Positions 52,483 to 59,508 of a stretch of DNA of 64,000 nt are shown piece by piece. Each line of letters opens with the position of its first letter. Within the stretch, counting starts at the first letter, position 1. The DNA comes from Dokdonella_A sp046347015 (GTDB taxonomy: Bacteria; Pseudomonadota; Gammaproteobacteria; Xanthomonadales; Rhodanobacteraceae): NCBI GenBank assembly GCA_046347015.1, contig JAXMHA010000008.1, positions 52,126 to 116,125 of the forward strand, read 5' to 3'. A model generated the notes under the pieces. It had not been told where the DNA came from and made no database searches. It saw only the letters and a list, made by a program, of their open reading frames with translations. A program made the position numbers and the translations under genes.

Positions 52483-53229
52483 TCAGCCGGCGGTACCGGA
52501 TCCCGGTTTCGCCTGCGCCTGCAACTGACGGAGCATGTCCGCGGGAGGGAGGTAGCCGCCGATCTTGACCCCGTCGGCGGAATAGATTGCCGGCGTGCCG
52601 TCGACGCCGACCAAACGCCCGAGCTTGTACTCGTCGGCGACCGGATTGGGACACGTCGCCTTCGCCGGGTTCTTGCCGGCCTTGGCGGCGGTGAACGCGG
52701 CCTTGCGGTCCTTCGCGCACCAGACCGAAACCGCCTTGTCGTAGGACGGCGAACCGACCCCGGTACGCGGGAAGAACAGGTAGTCGAACTCGATCCCGAG
52801 CGCGTTGTACTCGGCGATCTGCGAATGCAGCTTGCGGCAGTAGCCGCAGTCGAGGTCGGTGAACACCGTGACCTTGTACTTCGGGTTGGGCGGACCGAAC
52901 ACGACGTGTTCCGACGCCGGCACCTCCGCAAGCTTCACGCGACGCTCGCTCGCCAACCGCGATTCGGACAGGTTGCGCTGGCTCTTTGCGTCGTACAGCG
53001 TCGCATCGAACAAGTACTTGCCGTCATCGCTGACGTAAACGACATGCCCGGCAACGATCGCCTGCCGGTAGCCCGGCAACGGTGCCGCCTCGACCGCATC
53101 GATCGGCGCCTTCGGCGCGACTTCGGCCAGCGCCGCGCGGACAGGGTCCTGGGCATTCGTCCCGGCGGCACCGGCAACCGGAAGCCACGCCAACGCGGCA
53201 GCGGCGAACAACAGCTTGCGAAACGGCAT
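52483..53229 (-). CDS. dsbC: DsbC/G-like thiol:disulfide isomerase, CGYC active site
   Basis: Periplasmic isomerase of the DsbC family, 248 residues. It has a signal peptide (MPFRKLLFAAAALAWLP), the N-terminal dimerisation domain with YVSDDGKYLFDATLYD, and a thioredoxin-fold domain with VTVFTDLDCGYCRKLHSQIAEYN. CGYC is the active site of E. coli DsbC. The cis-proline loop is VDGTPAIYSADG. The ATG used is preceded by GAGG; another ATG four codons upstream is possible. A paralogue follows upstream on the same strand. Confidence 0.92.
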   Translation of the reverse strand: MPFRKLLFAAAALAWLPVAGAAGTNAQDPVRAALAEVAPKAPIDAVEAAPLPGYRQAIVAGHVVYVSDDGKYLFDATLYDAKSQRNLSESRLASERRVKLAEVPASEHVVFGPPNPKYKVTVFTDLDCGYCRKLHSQIAEYNALGIEFDYLFFPRTGVGSPSYDKAVSVWCAKDRKAAFTAAKAGKNPAKATCPNPVADEYKLGRLVGVDGTPAIYSADGVKIGGYLPPADMLRQLQAQAKPGSGTAG

Positions 53230-53263
53230 CGCGGACCTCATCGGCCGTGCGGTTGGAACGGAA

Positions 53264-54004
53264 TCAGTTGCTGGCGAGCTTGGTGCGGTCGAGCTTGTCG
53301 AGCTCGGCCGCGAGCTTGTCCGGCGACAGTGCGATCTGCGGCGCGATCTGGGTTCCGTCCGCCGTCAGCACGGTGGGCGTCCCGGAAACACCGAGCGAAT
53401 GACCGAGTGCCGTCAGTTCGGCGACCGGATTCGGGCACTGGTTGTTGGTCGGGCCATGCCCGCCCATCGCTTCGGTGAACGCGGTCTGGTGGTCCTTGGC
53501 GCACCACACCGCCTCGGCCTTCTTGTCGGCGCCGGGATGGATCGCCAACGGGTACAGCAGGTAGTCGACCGCGATTCCCTTCGCGTTGTATTGCGCGATC
53601 TGCTGGTGGAAGCGGCGGCAGAACGGGCAATCGACGTCGGTGAACACGGTGACGGTGTGCTTCGTCGCGATCGGCGGCGGCGGCGCGAACACGATGCGCT
53701 TGTCCGCACCGACCTTCGCGAGGGCGGCCTTGCGGAACTTCGCCTGCGACTGCGACGTGAGGTTGGACTTGTGCGCGACGTCATAGGCCGTCCCGTCGAG
53801 GACGAACCGGCCGTCCTTGCTGACGTAGACGAACTGCCCGTCGGCGATCGCCTCGTAGAAGCCCGGGATCGGCGAGTCCTGCACCGTTTCGATCTTCACG
53901 TTCGGTGCAAGGGCCTTCATCGCCGTCGTGACGACGGCTTCCGGCGTGGCGGCGAACGCGCTTGCTCCGAACAGGAGCCCCGCGACGATGAGGACGATGC
54001 GCAT
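53264..54004 (-). CDS. DsbC/G-like thiol:disulfide isomerase, CPFC active site
   Basis: A 246-residue paralogue of the neighbouring DsbC: signal peptide ending SAFA, YVSKDGRFVLDGTAYD, VTVFTDVDCPFCRRFHQQIAQYN and VSGTPTVLTADG. Its active site is CPFC rather than CGYC. The X-X dipeptide sets redox potential in this fold, so the two products probably differ in activity, one possibly acting nearer to DsbG. The genes are 34 bp apart and on the same strand, consistent with a duplication kept for division of labour. Confidence 0.9.
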   Translation of the reverse strand: MRIVLIVAGLLFGASAFAATPEAVVTTAMKALAPNVKIETVQDSPIPGFYEAIADGQFVYVSKDGRFVLDGTAYDVAHKSNLTSQSQAKFRKAALAKVGADKRIVFAPPPPIATKHTVTVFTDVDCPFCRRFHQQIAQYNAKGIAVDYLLYPLAIHPGADKKAEAVWCAKDHQTAFTEAMGGHGPTNNQCPNPVAELTALGHSLGVSGTPTVLTADGTQIAPQIALSPDKLAAELDKLDRTKLASN

Positions 54005-54435
54005 GGCGATTTCCGACAAGAAAAGGGACGGGTGCAGCCATCGGGACCCGCGCGGGGCGCCAACGCTTGCATGGACTGCGGCATCGAGGCCAAGTTCCCG
54101 CACGGCGCGCATTCTCTCACGTGCGCCGTTTCGGCGAAAGACGCGCCGACGCAATTTGTTGATCCGCTTCGCGTTTCCGGCTTCGCCGCGGCGCTTTCGT
54201 GCCACGGAATGCAGGCCAACAGACCCGGGATCAGCGTCACGCAAGAACCGCTCTCGGCTCAGTCGTCTCCGCAGCCCCTTCGCCCAAGCGTCCACTCGAC
54301 CGAACGATGGCGGTCCTGAAGGAAGAACCGCGGGGCGTTGATGCGCTGCACGCTCCGCATTTGGCGGTCAACGCCGGAGACCACCCGCGCAAACTACACA
54401 CAAGGCACGCGACTGGTTGGCCGCGATGGTTGGCA
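54005..54435. other. Intergenic region between the dsbC pair and the cassette-like island
   Basis: About 430 bp with no supported gene. The part nearest dsbC keeps the composition of the chromosome; the part nearest higA is less GC-rich. I found no intact attC-like site, integrase fragment, tRNA or terminator here. It marks the left boundary of the island. Confidence 0.5.
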
Positions 54436-54750
54436 TCACTTCTGCGGAACCAATTTGACCCGCAGGTCGCAACCGACTGCCTGCGCGTACCGCTGAAGGG
54501 TAGCGATGGATGGCGCGTGCTTCTTGCCAGCCGATTCGAGCCGGGAGATTGCGCTCTTTGTGGTTCCCATGCGCTCGGCAACGCCGTCTTGCGTAAGGCC
54601 AGCCCGCGCACGGGCCTTGAGCATCTGGTTGGCAAGCTGGTACTCCAGCTCCAGTGCGTCGTACGCCTCGGCAAAGCCCTTGCGCCTGGAAGCGCGAGCC
54701 AGGAATGCCTGATGATCGTGAATGACAGGTTCGAACTTGAGGTTACCCAT
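54436..54750 (-). CDS. higA: HigA-type antitoxin, XRE-family helix-turn-helix protein
   Basis: A 104-residue DNA-binding antitoxin. The N-terminal part (MGNLKFEPVIHDHQAFLARA, KGFAEAYDALELEYQLANQM) is typical of antitoxins paired with Gp49/HigB toxins; the XRE helix-turn-helix runs from about 44 to 97 (ARARAGLTQDGVAERMGTTK, SAISRLESAGKKHAPSIATL). It should bind the toxin and autoregulate the pair. Its ATG overlaps the toxin stop by 8 bp, the usual toxin-first order. The partner is truncated, so HigA now appears to be an orphan. Confidence 0.88.
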   Translation of the reverse strand: MGNLKFEPVIHDHQAFLARASRRKGFAEAYDALELEYQLANQMLKARARAGLTQDGVAERMGTTKSAISRLESAGKKHAPSIATLQRYAQAVGCDLRVKLVPQK

Positions 54751-54985
54751 GTTGCAGCTCCTTGACCCGCTTGCGGGCCAACTTGAGCTCCCTTGCGGGA
54801 GTCTCTTGCGCCTTCTTGATGAACGCGTGAACGACGATGATGCGTTGCCCGAGCATGAAGCAGTAGAAGGCACGCCCGATGCCGGAACGACCGCGCGGCC
54901 TGAGCTCGAACAGGCCCTCTCCAAGGGCGCGCGAGTGAGGCAGACGAAGGTTGGGCCCGTGCTCCGCGAGGAGTTCAACTAAGTC
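54743..54985 (-). pseudogene. higB: HigB/Gp49-type toxin gene, 5'-truncated
   Basis: The last 80 codons of a RelE-superfamily toxin of the Gp49/HigB group remain: DLVELLAEHGPNLRLPHSRA, LGEGLFELRPRGRSGIGRAF, YCFMLGQRIIVVHAFIKKAQ, ETPARELKLARKRVKELQ. These match the C-terminal three-quarters of the family (about 110 residues). The first 30 or so residues are missing: directly before DLVELL the sequence is the left half of an attC-like site, and no in-frame start codon precedes the toxin-like part. The catalytic region is present, but without the N-terminal helices and a start codon it is probably inactive. Confidence 0.8.
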
Positions 54986-55017
54986 GCTTGGACGCCCGCT
55001 CCACGGAGGGGTTAGGC
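54986..55017 (-). repeat. attC-like half-site (left half only), fused to the higB remnant
   Basis: On the minus strand GCCTAAC (the R'' core, 55011-55017) contains the stop codon of the upstream cassette gene and is followed by CCCTCCGTGGAGCGGGCG, the usual L''-side arm. The complementary right arm and the R' core GTTRRRY are absent; toxin coding sequence starts instead. This is what a site broken or recombined at a non-attC target would look like. Confidence 0.65.
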
Positions 55018-55518
55018 GACACGATGGCGACCGACCTCCGCCCGTGCGTACTGGATGAGGCCCTCGCGGTGGCTCCGGCGAAAGGGCGAACCCTTTCGCG
55101 GTTTTCCGGACGGAGAGTGCGCCGCCAAACGAACAAAGGCTGTGTGCCCCTTTCCGATGGCTTCTGCAACCGTGGCGTACTGTTGCAAGCTCCCGACGAA
55201 AGCGCACTGTGGCTGCGGCAGCGACCTGTAGTTGACTTGCTCGAACGCCGCCCCGATGAACGGCGCCGTTCCGACGGAGCCGACGAGATTGACCTGAAGC
55301 AGCCCATCGTAAAACACCAAGACCTCGACTTGACCAACGTTCAGACGAAAACCATTGGCGAAGAGCGTGGCACCCCACGCTTCCGGAGCGACGTCGTTTG
55401 CGGCATCAGCAGAGGCGAGGAGGCGCTCCAGCACAAGCAGGCGGTCTTGGGGATCGGGGCACTGTTCGACCATGACTTCCTCTGCTGCCTCGACCTCGTT
55501 GCTTTCGTCAGCGGACAT
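55012..55518 (-). CDS. Cassette-borne protein of unknown function (168 residues)
   Basis: I do not recognise this family. The product is soluble, with an acidic helical N-terminus (MSADESNEVEAAEEVMVEQC, QDRLLVLERLLASADAAND), then an alternating core WGATLFANGFRLNVGQVEVL, VFYDGLLQVNLVGSVGTAPF, and a basic C-terminal part (SPSGKPRKGSPFRRSHREGL, IQYARAEVGRHRV). There is no signal peptide, membrane segment or metal-binding motif. Base composition is lower in GC than the flanking core genes. Its TAA stop lies inside the core of an attC-like half-site, the arrangement seen for integron gene cassettes. Confidence 0.6.
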   Translation of the reverse strand: MSADESNEVEAAEEVMVEQCPDPQDRLLVLERLLASADAANDVAPEAWGATLFANGFRLNVGQVEVLVFYDGLLQVNLVGSVGTAPFIGAAFEQVNYRSLPQPQCAFVGSLQQYATVAEAIGKGHTAFVRLAAHSPSGKPRKGSPFRRSHREGLIQYARAEVGRHRVA

Positions 55519-55547
55519 GCGGTGCCTCGTTGAGTGACGCCTGGACA

Positions 55548-55637
55548 GAATGGCTTGATCCGAGCGGCCTGCCGCCGCGGCACCACCGATCGTAGCGCCA
55601 ACCGACCACGGCAGTCCGCTCGGACGAATAGTCATGA
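55548..55637 (-). repeat. Degenerate attC-like site between two cassette genes
   Basis: The minus strand has TGAC-TATTC-GTCC followed by the arm CCGAGCGGACTGCC (55610-55623) and, 36 bp on, its partner GGCAGGCCGCTCGG (55560-55573) and TCAAGCCATTC. The spacers TATTC and TCAAG and the arm sequence follow attC layout, but both cores are altered (TGAC for TAAC; CCATTC where GTTRRRY is expected). The stem has one mismatch. I read it as an inactive attC relic. Confidence 0.55.
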
Positions 55638-56024
55638 CCCAACTTGGGCCGACCTGCCAGTTGCGAACAGCGAGCCAACCAGCGAAAGGACTGCAGACGC
55701 GATCAGGGCTCCGAGCATGCCATACAAGTCCGACGACCCCATAAACACCGAGAGGACCGCTAGAACGGCTGCCGCACCGACGACGGCCGCAATTGCTCCG
55801 TGAAGATGACGACGGGAGTGTGCCACTCGTGCGCCAACGTAACCCGCAGCAATGGGGCCTAAGGCACCAACTAGCGATAGCATGAACCAAGCGCCAGTCG
55901 GTACAGACATGCCGAACAGAGACGCCAAAACGCTCGCGGCAACGGCCCACAGTAGATAGCCCGCCAGCAGAGAAAGAGCGCCTAAGACGACTGCCCGAAA
56001 CTCAATGACGCGCATTTGGGCCAT
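55632..56024 (-). CDS. Small membrane protein of unknown function
   Basis: A 130-residue protein with four hydrophobic segments (about residues 8-32, 40-62, 76-92 and 95-120) joined by short loops, the third preceded by ARVAHSRRHLHG. No family was recognised; small four-helix membrane proteins are frequent cargo of integron cassettes. ATG codons at 56036, 56024 and 56015 are all possible; the first two overlap the attC-like site upstream. The stop codon abuts the next attC-like relic. Confidence 0.65.
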   Translation of the reverse strand: MAQMRVIEFRAVVLGALSLLAGYLLWAVAASVLASLFGMSVPTGAWFMLSLVGALGPIAAGYVGARVAHSRRHLHGAIAAVVGAAAVLAVLSVFMGSSDLYGMLGALIASAVLSLVGSLFATGRSAQVGS

Positions 56025-56080
56025 GACGCTCAGCATCAGCGGGGGCGCGAATCGCCGTCCGCTGCATGCTGTTGTTAGGC
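56021..56080 (-). repeat. attC-like site after the methyltransferase gene
   Basis: Minus strand: R'' core GCCTAAC (56074-56080) containing the stop codon of the methyltransferase, arm CAGCATGCAGCGG, a variable loop, and the partner CCGCTGATGCTG that lacks one base relative to the arm, giving the extrahelical base typical of attC. The expected R' core GTTRRRY reads GTCATGG (56021-56027), so the right core looks mutated. Confidence 0.7.
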
Positions 56081-57112
56081 GCCTGCCTGAACATCCGATT
56101 GATCGAATAAAGTGGGCTGCTCCGACAGGTCAACGGGAGTGCCCCTTGAACTGCGGGATACTTGGGCGAATCGTGCCGGCACTTCGCACTCCGGAAGGTG
56201 GTCCATGAATCGGAGCGCGGAGCTAGCGACGTAGCTTGCGTCGAGTTCCATCGCTATCCATCGGCGTCTGAGGTGCTCCGCGACCCTGCCAGTTGTGTTC
56301 GATCCTGCGAATATGTCGACGACGAGATCATCCTCGGTGGTCAGGAACTTGATGAAAAACTCGGGTAGGGCAGCAGGAAAGCGAGCCGGGTGTCCCTTCA
56401 GGCCGACGAGCTTCGCGAGGCGCAGATATGAGGAGTTGCTCTCCGTGTTTGGGATCTGCAAGAGGTTCGACGGGATGGCACCACCGTTGTCCGCGCCGAA
56501 TCCCCTGCTTATGTCGTGTCCCGACGGTCGGTCCTTTGGCTTGTAGAACGAGTCGGGGTCCTTCAGGAGCATCTTCATGCGCTCCGAGTAGGGAGCCAGC
56601 ACCTTAGTGACGTCTGCCTTCGGCCACTCTGACTTAGAGAACCACCACACGGTGTTCACCGAGTCCTTGGCACGTAGCTTCCGCTTGTTCACCCACTCGA
56701 TCGGAGATGGCAGCTTCGCGGGGTTGTGCCAAAAGAACTCCTCAGCGAGGAACAGTCCGACCTCGTCGCACATCTTCAGCAGGACGCGAAACTGGTAGAG
56801 CGACCGCACGGGCACGCCGCGCTGGTAGGCGCCACCGAGGTCGAGAACGAAGCTGCCCGTCTCGCGGAGCACGCGGCGAACCTCCGTCCCGAACCCGCAG
56901 ATCCAGTCGACATACTCTGCTTGGTCCTGGTTTCCATAGGCCTTCTGCCGCAATAGCGCGAACGGCGGCGATGTGACGACGAGGTCGACGCTCTCGTCCG
57001 GCATCGCCCGCAGCAGTTCAAGCGAATCGCCGAGGTAGCACGCACCATTGCGCGTTGAGTAGACCGGCGCGGGCAGTTTGTCGAACGGCGTCTTCGCGCT
57101 GCTTCTCGTCAT
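56075..57112 (-). CDS. Site-specific DNA methyltransferase, beta-class N4-cytosine/N6-adenine type
   Basis: A 345-residue DNA methyltransferase with permuted motif order: motif IV TSPPF at 47-51 (DLVVTSPPFALLRQKAYGNQ), a middle region with FFWHNPAKLPSPIEWVNKRK and SVNTVWWFSKSEWPKA, motif X HPARFPAALPEFFIKFLT, and motif I DIFAGSNTTGRVAEHL near 266-281. SPP(F/Y) in the beta class usually means N4-cytosine or N6-adenine methylation; the PSPIEW block is common among N4-cytosine enzymes. It overlaps the preceding gene (ATGA), a probable restriction nuclease, and the two seem to form one cassette ending in an attC-like site. Confidence 0.88.
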   Translation of the reverse strand: MTRSSAKTPFDKLPAPVYSTRNGACYLGDSLELLRAMPDESVDLVVTSPPFALLRQKAYGNQDQAEYVDWICGFGTEVRRVLRETGSFVLDLGGAYQRGVPVRSLYQFRVLLKMCDEVGLFLAEEFFWHNPAKLPSPIEWVNKRKLRAKDSVNTVWWFSKSEWPKADVTKVLAPYSERMKMLLKDPDSFYKPKDRPSGHDISRGFGADNGGAIPSNLLQIPNTESNSSYLRLAKLVGLKGHPARFPAALPEFFIKFLTTEDDLVVDIFAGSNTTGRVAEHLRRRWIAMELDASYVASSALRFMDHLPECEVPARFAQVSRSSRGTPVDLSEQPTLFDQSDVQAGA

Positions 57113-58626
57113 GGCGTCGACCTCGGTGTCCAGTCCTGCGCGATCCAGCTCTCAAGGAACGTCCAGATCACTGAGACCGCGTAGTGAACGTCCGGTCGTC
57201 GGGCCTGCAACGCTGCGATGTGAGGCGCAACCACGTCCTTCGGCAAGTGAGCCAGCGTCCACGTCGGCCACGTTGAGCGCGCTCGCTCCGCCACCGAGGC
57301 AATCTCGTTCGCCGGAGCCCCTTGGATTCGTCGCAGGGTTTCCGCGGCACCGGCTGCGACGTCGGCGGTGGCGGCTTCCAGCGCCTTGAGCAGCGGATCG
57401 AATCCCACCGGCCCAAGGTCCTGCAGCGCAATGAGCGCCTCTTCGCGGATCTCCGGCGCGACGTCTGCGAACGCGCGCACCAAGACTTCGGCGGCCTCCG
57501 TGGTCCCGTGGCATCCGATGCCCCAAGCGCACGCGGTGCGCAAGAACAGAGGTTGCGCGGTGTCTTGGAGGACGTGGCGCAGCAGCTCGAAGGAACTCGG
57601 TGTTCGAGTTTCTGCGAGTGCGACCGCGGCCTCTAGGCGCATCTGGTCGTCGGTGTCGTGCAGCAACGATTGGCGGAACTGATCGTCGGCCGACTCTCCT
57701 ACCACCTCGCAGAGGTAGGACTTCGCCTCCATGCGCACGTAGGCGTCTTCCTCGACATCCAAGGCCAGCTCGCGGATCTGACCGGACAAGGTAGCATCCT
57801 TTGCGAATCTGGCGAGCTTACATCCGGTGAACCGGACCGTCCGTTCCCGCGATGCGAGCATCTGCTTCAGCTTCGCGGAATCGCATCCACCAGAGCAGCG
57901 AGCAGCACTGACCTTAAGCGGAGCAAGCTGCCCCGCAACGACCTCGTTGAGCGCGAACCGATCCCCTCTCGCCACAAACGCCTGTTCCTCGGCGCCGAGC
58001 CGGAAGTGACGCGGCTTGCTCGGCGCATTGTCGAGCACGTAGTCCAGTCGCCCCCCTGCGACGGCAGTCGCCGTCCCAAGGCCGGGAGCGAACCGCGCTT
58101 TCCATCGGACCTGTACCTCGGACCCCTCGGTGACGCCTTTCGGCTTGAGCTGCTTTGGCGCGACGCCGCGGAAGGAAGTTACCGTGAAGAGGTTGACGCG
58201 ACCCTCCACGCTCCAAGTCGTCAGCGTGCGTTCTCGCCAAAGCGAACGGCGCGACTCGAGAGAACCGGCGCTCCAAGCACCTTCATCGGCCGCGAGAATC
58301 GGGAATGCGATCCAGTCCGAGTCCAACATGCCATAGTGCCACGCCCGTTCCGCGTCATTAGGCGAGTGCGACATGGCGAGGTCGGCGTTGGTCTTGGCAC
58401 GCGATTCGATCCGCACACCACATTTGGTGCAACACAGGTCGGGGATTCGGACCCGCTTTCGTTTCACGTCACGCCAGATCCGAGTCGCGAGAGAGCCGCG
58501 CTCTAGCTCGACCACGTGATGGCCCAGCGCGTTCAGGTACTGCTGGACCGCCTGTGCGCCGACAGCACCGACAGCCAACATCCGGAAGAAGCTGGAATTC
58601 GTCTTGAACGCGTTACGCTGGGCCAC
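57109..58626 (-). CDS. Probable restriction endonuclease: PD-(D/E)XK-like N-terminus with HEAT-like repeats
   Basis: A 505-residue protein of no family I can name. Near the N-terminus, RIPDLCCTKCGVRIESRAKT (60-79) places PD at 62-63 and E74/K78 like a PD-(D/E)XK active site with an embedded Cys-x-x-Cys, followed by a WHYGMLDSDWIAFPIL strand typical of such nucleases. Two further Cys (AARCSGGCDSAKL) lie mid-protein. From about 280 to 440 there are HEAT-like helical repeats (DDQMRLEAAVALAETRTPSS, APEIREEALIALQDLG). The GTG start is preceded by AGGAG. Coupling to a DNA methyltransferase suggests a type II restriction-modification system; nuclease activity is inferred. Confidence 0.6.
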   Translation of the reverse strand: MAQRNAFKTNSSFFRMLAVGAVGAQAVQQYLNALGHHVVELERGSLATRIWRDVKRKRVRIPDLCCTKCGVRIESRAKTNADLAMSHSPNDAERAWHYGMLDSDWIAFPILAADEGAWSAGSLESRRSLWRERTLTTWSVEGRVNLFTVTSFRGVAPKQLKPKGVTEGSEVQVRWKARFAPGLGTATAVAGGRLDYVLDNAPSKPRHFRLGAEEQAFVARGDRFALNEVVAGQLAPLKVSAARCSGGCDSAKLKQMLASRERTVRFTGCKLARFAKDATLSGQIRELALDVEEDAYVRMEAKSYLCEVVGESADDQFRQSLLHDTDDQMRLEAAVALAETRTPSSFELLRHVLQDTAQPLFLRTACAWGIGCHGTTEAAEVLVRAFADVAPEIREEALIALQDLGPVGFDPLLKALEAATADVAAGAAETLRRIQGAPANEIASVAERARSTWPTWTLAHLPKDVVAPHIAALQARRPDVHYAVSVIWTFLESWIAQDWTPRSTP

Positions 58627-58667
58627 TCGATCTCCTCATTGCACTGGTCTCACGGTCCGCTTGTGGC

Positions 58668-58739
58668 ACCTAACGCCCGAGGTAACCGGCGCAAAGACCG
58701 CGTAGCGGGACTTGCGTCCGGTTGACCGAGTTGTTATGC
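58668..58739 (-). repeat. attC recombination site (best conserved in the island)
   Basis: Minus strand: R'' core GCATAAC (58733-58739), arm AACTCGGTCAACCGGACG, a loop containing a second small hairpin, the partner arm GCGCCGGTTACCTCGGGC and R' core GTTAGGT (58668-58674). Both cores fit RYYYAAC and GTTRRRY, and the arms pair with an unpaired base as in attC sites. Total 72 bp. It directly follows the stop of the TIR gene and precedes the nuclease gene. Confidence 0.85.
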
Positions 58740-58740
58740 C

Positions 58741-59508
58741 CTACTTGCTTTGGCAATGAAGTAGCTCGGCGATCTCAGCTGCAATCTCCTCGGGTGTGTT
58801 GATTGCTGTGCTGCGTGCAAGCTTGTCGGCAAGTGAGGGGCTGAAGTCAATCACTTCCTGTTTGGTGATGTTGTGCCAGATTGGCAAAAGAATCTGCTCG
58901 CCAGACACCGATCTTGTAACAATGCCATCAAGTTCGTAGTTCGTCCAACCCTTTGCGATGAAAGCTGGCGACAGGACGACAAGCCCAACGCGGCTACTAG
59001 CCAGACCTTTGTCGATCTTTTGTCGTAGGCTGTCGCCGATTCGGAGCGTGAATTCGTCGTACCAAACCTTCAACCCCTTTGCCACCAGAGCGTTTGCAAG
59101 CGACCGTACGATTGTGTCTTTGTCTTCGGATGCGTGGGAGATGAAGACGTCGTAGGCCTCGCCGCCAGCTTCAACTTGGGGTGGAAGGCTTCGGACAAGG
59201 CTTGGAGCTGAAGCTAACGGCGCCTCTCTGATCTCGGGAAGTGCGCCAGGCAGCGTCCTTACCGAAGCGCGCGTGGAGCCTCGCAACCCCTGCATGTCGA
59301 CGGCTACGTACCAATGACCGGTCGATGGTATTTGGAGGTTGATAGGCGAGCGCTTCGCAAGACCTCCGATGTAATGGTGCGAACGCCCGCTTTTGTAACT
59401 TGAGAAGTCCGAGCTGCTCATGAGGCGGACGTTGGCGCCATTTGTTAACGTTACTTCCACGACTTCGCCGCGCTTCCGATTTCCCAAGTCAAACTGTATA
59501 AAATTCAA
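58741..59508 (-). CDS. DUF1883-TIR domain protein (probable NAD-cleaving defence effector)
   Basis: A 255-residue two-domain protein. Residues 1-86 match DUF1883 (MNFIQFDLGNRKRGEVVEVT, NVRLMSSSDFSSYKSGR, IPSTGHWYVAVDMQGLRGST). After a linker, a TIR domain runs from about 118 (YDVFISHASEDKDTIVRSLA, LKVWYDEFTLRIGDSLRQ, GLVVLSPAFIAKGW) with the expected catalytic glutamate at 192 in WTNYELDGI. Bacterial TIR domains often degrade NAD or make cyclic ADP-ribose-type signals in anti-phage responses; DUF1883 may be the sensor or regulator. Start is TTG with AAGGAG upstream, needed to keep the DUF1883 N-terminus. Clearly lower GC than the chromosome. Confidence 0.85.
   Translation of the reverse strand: MNFIQFDLGNRKRGEVVEVTLTNGANVRLMSSSDFSSYKSGRSHHYIGGLAKRSPINLQIPSTGHWYVAVDMQGLRGSTRASVRTLPGALPEIREAPLASAPSLVRSLPPQVEAGGEAYDVFISHASEDKDTIVRSLANALVAKGLKVWYDEFTLRIGDSLRQKIDKGLASSRVGLVVLSPAFIAKGWTNYELDGIVTRSVSGEQILLPIWHNITKQEVIDFSPSLADKLARSTAINTPEEIAAEIAELLHCQSK

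Noticed and set aside
48922..53478. Very long plus-strand open frame (1518 codons) opposite purL and dsbC
   Set aside because: It is antisense to purL, has an Arg/His/Asp-rich composition typical of GC-rich shadow frames, no recognisable domain, and spans several real genes.
54743..55378. Full-length toxin gene starting far upstream in the same open frame
   Set aside because: The upstream part is antisense-like low-complexity sequence overlapping the cassette gene and does not resemble the HigB N-terminus.
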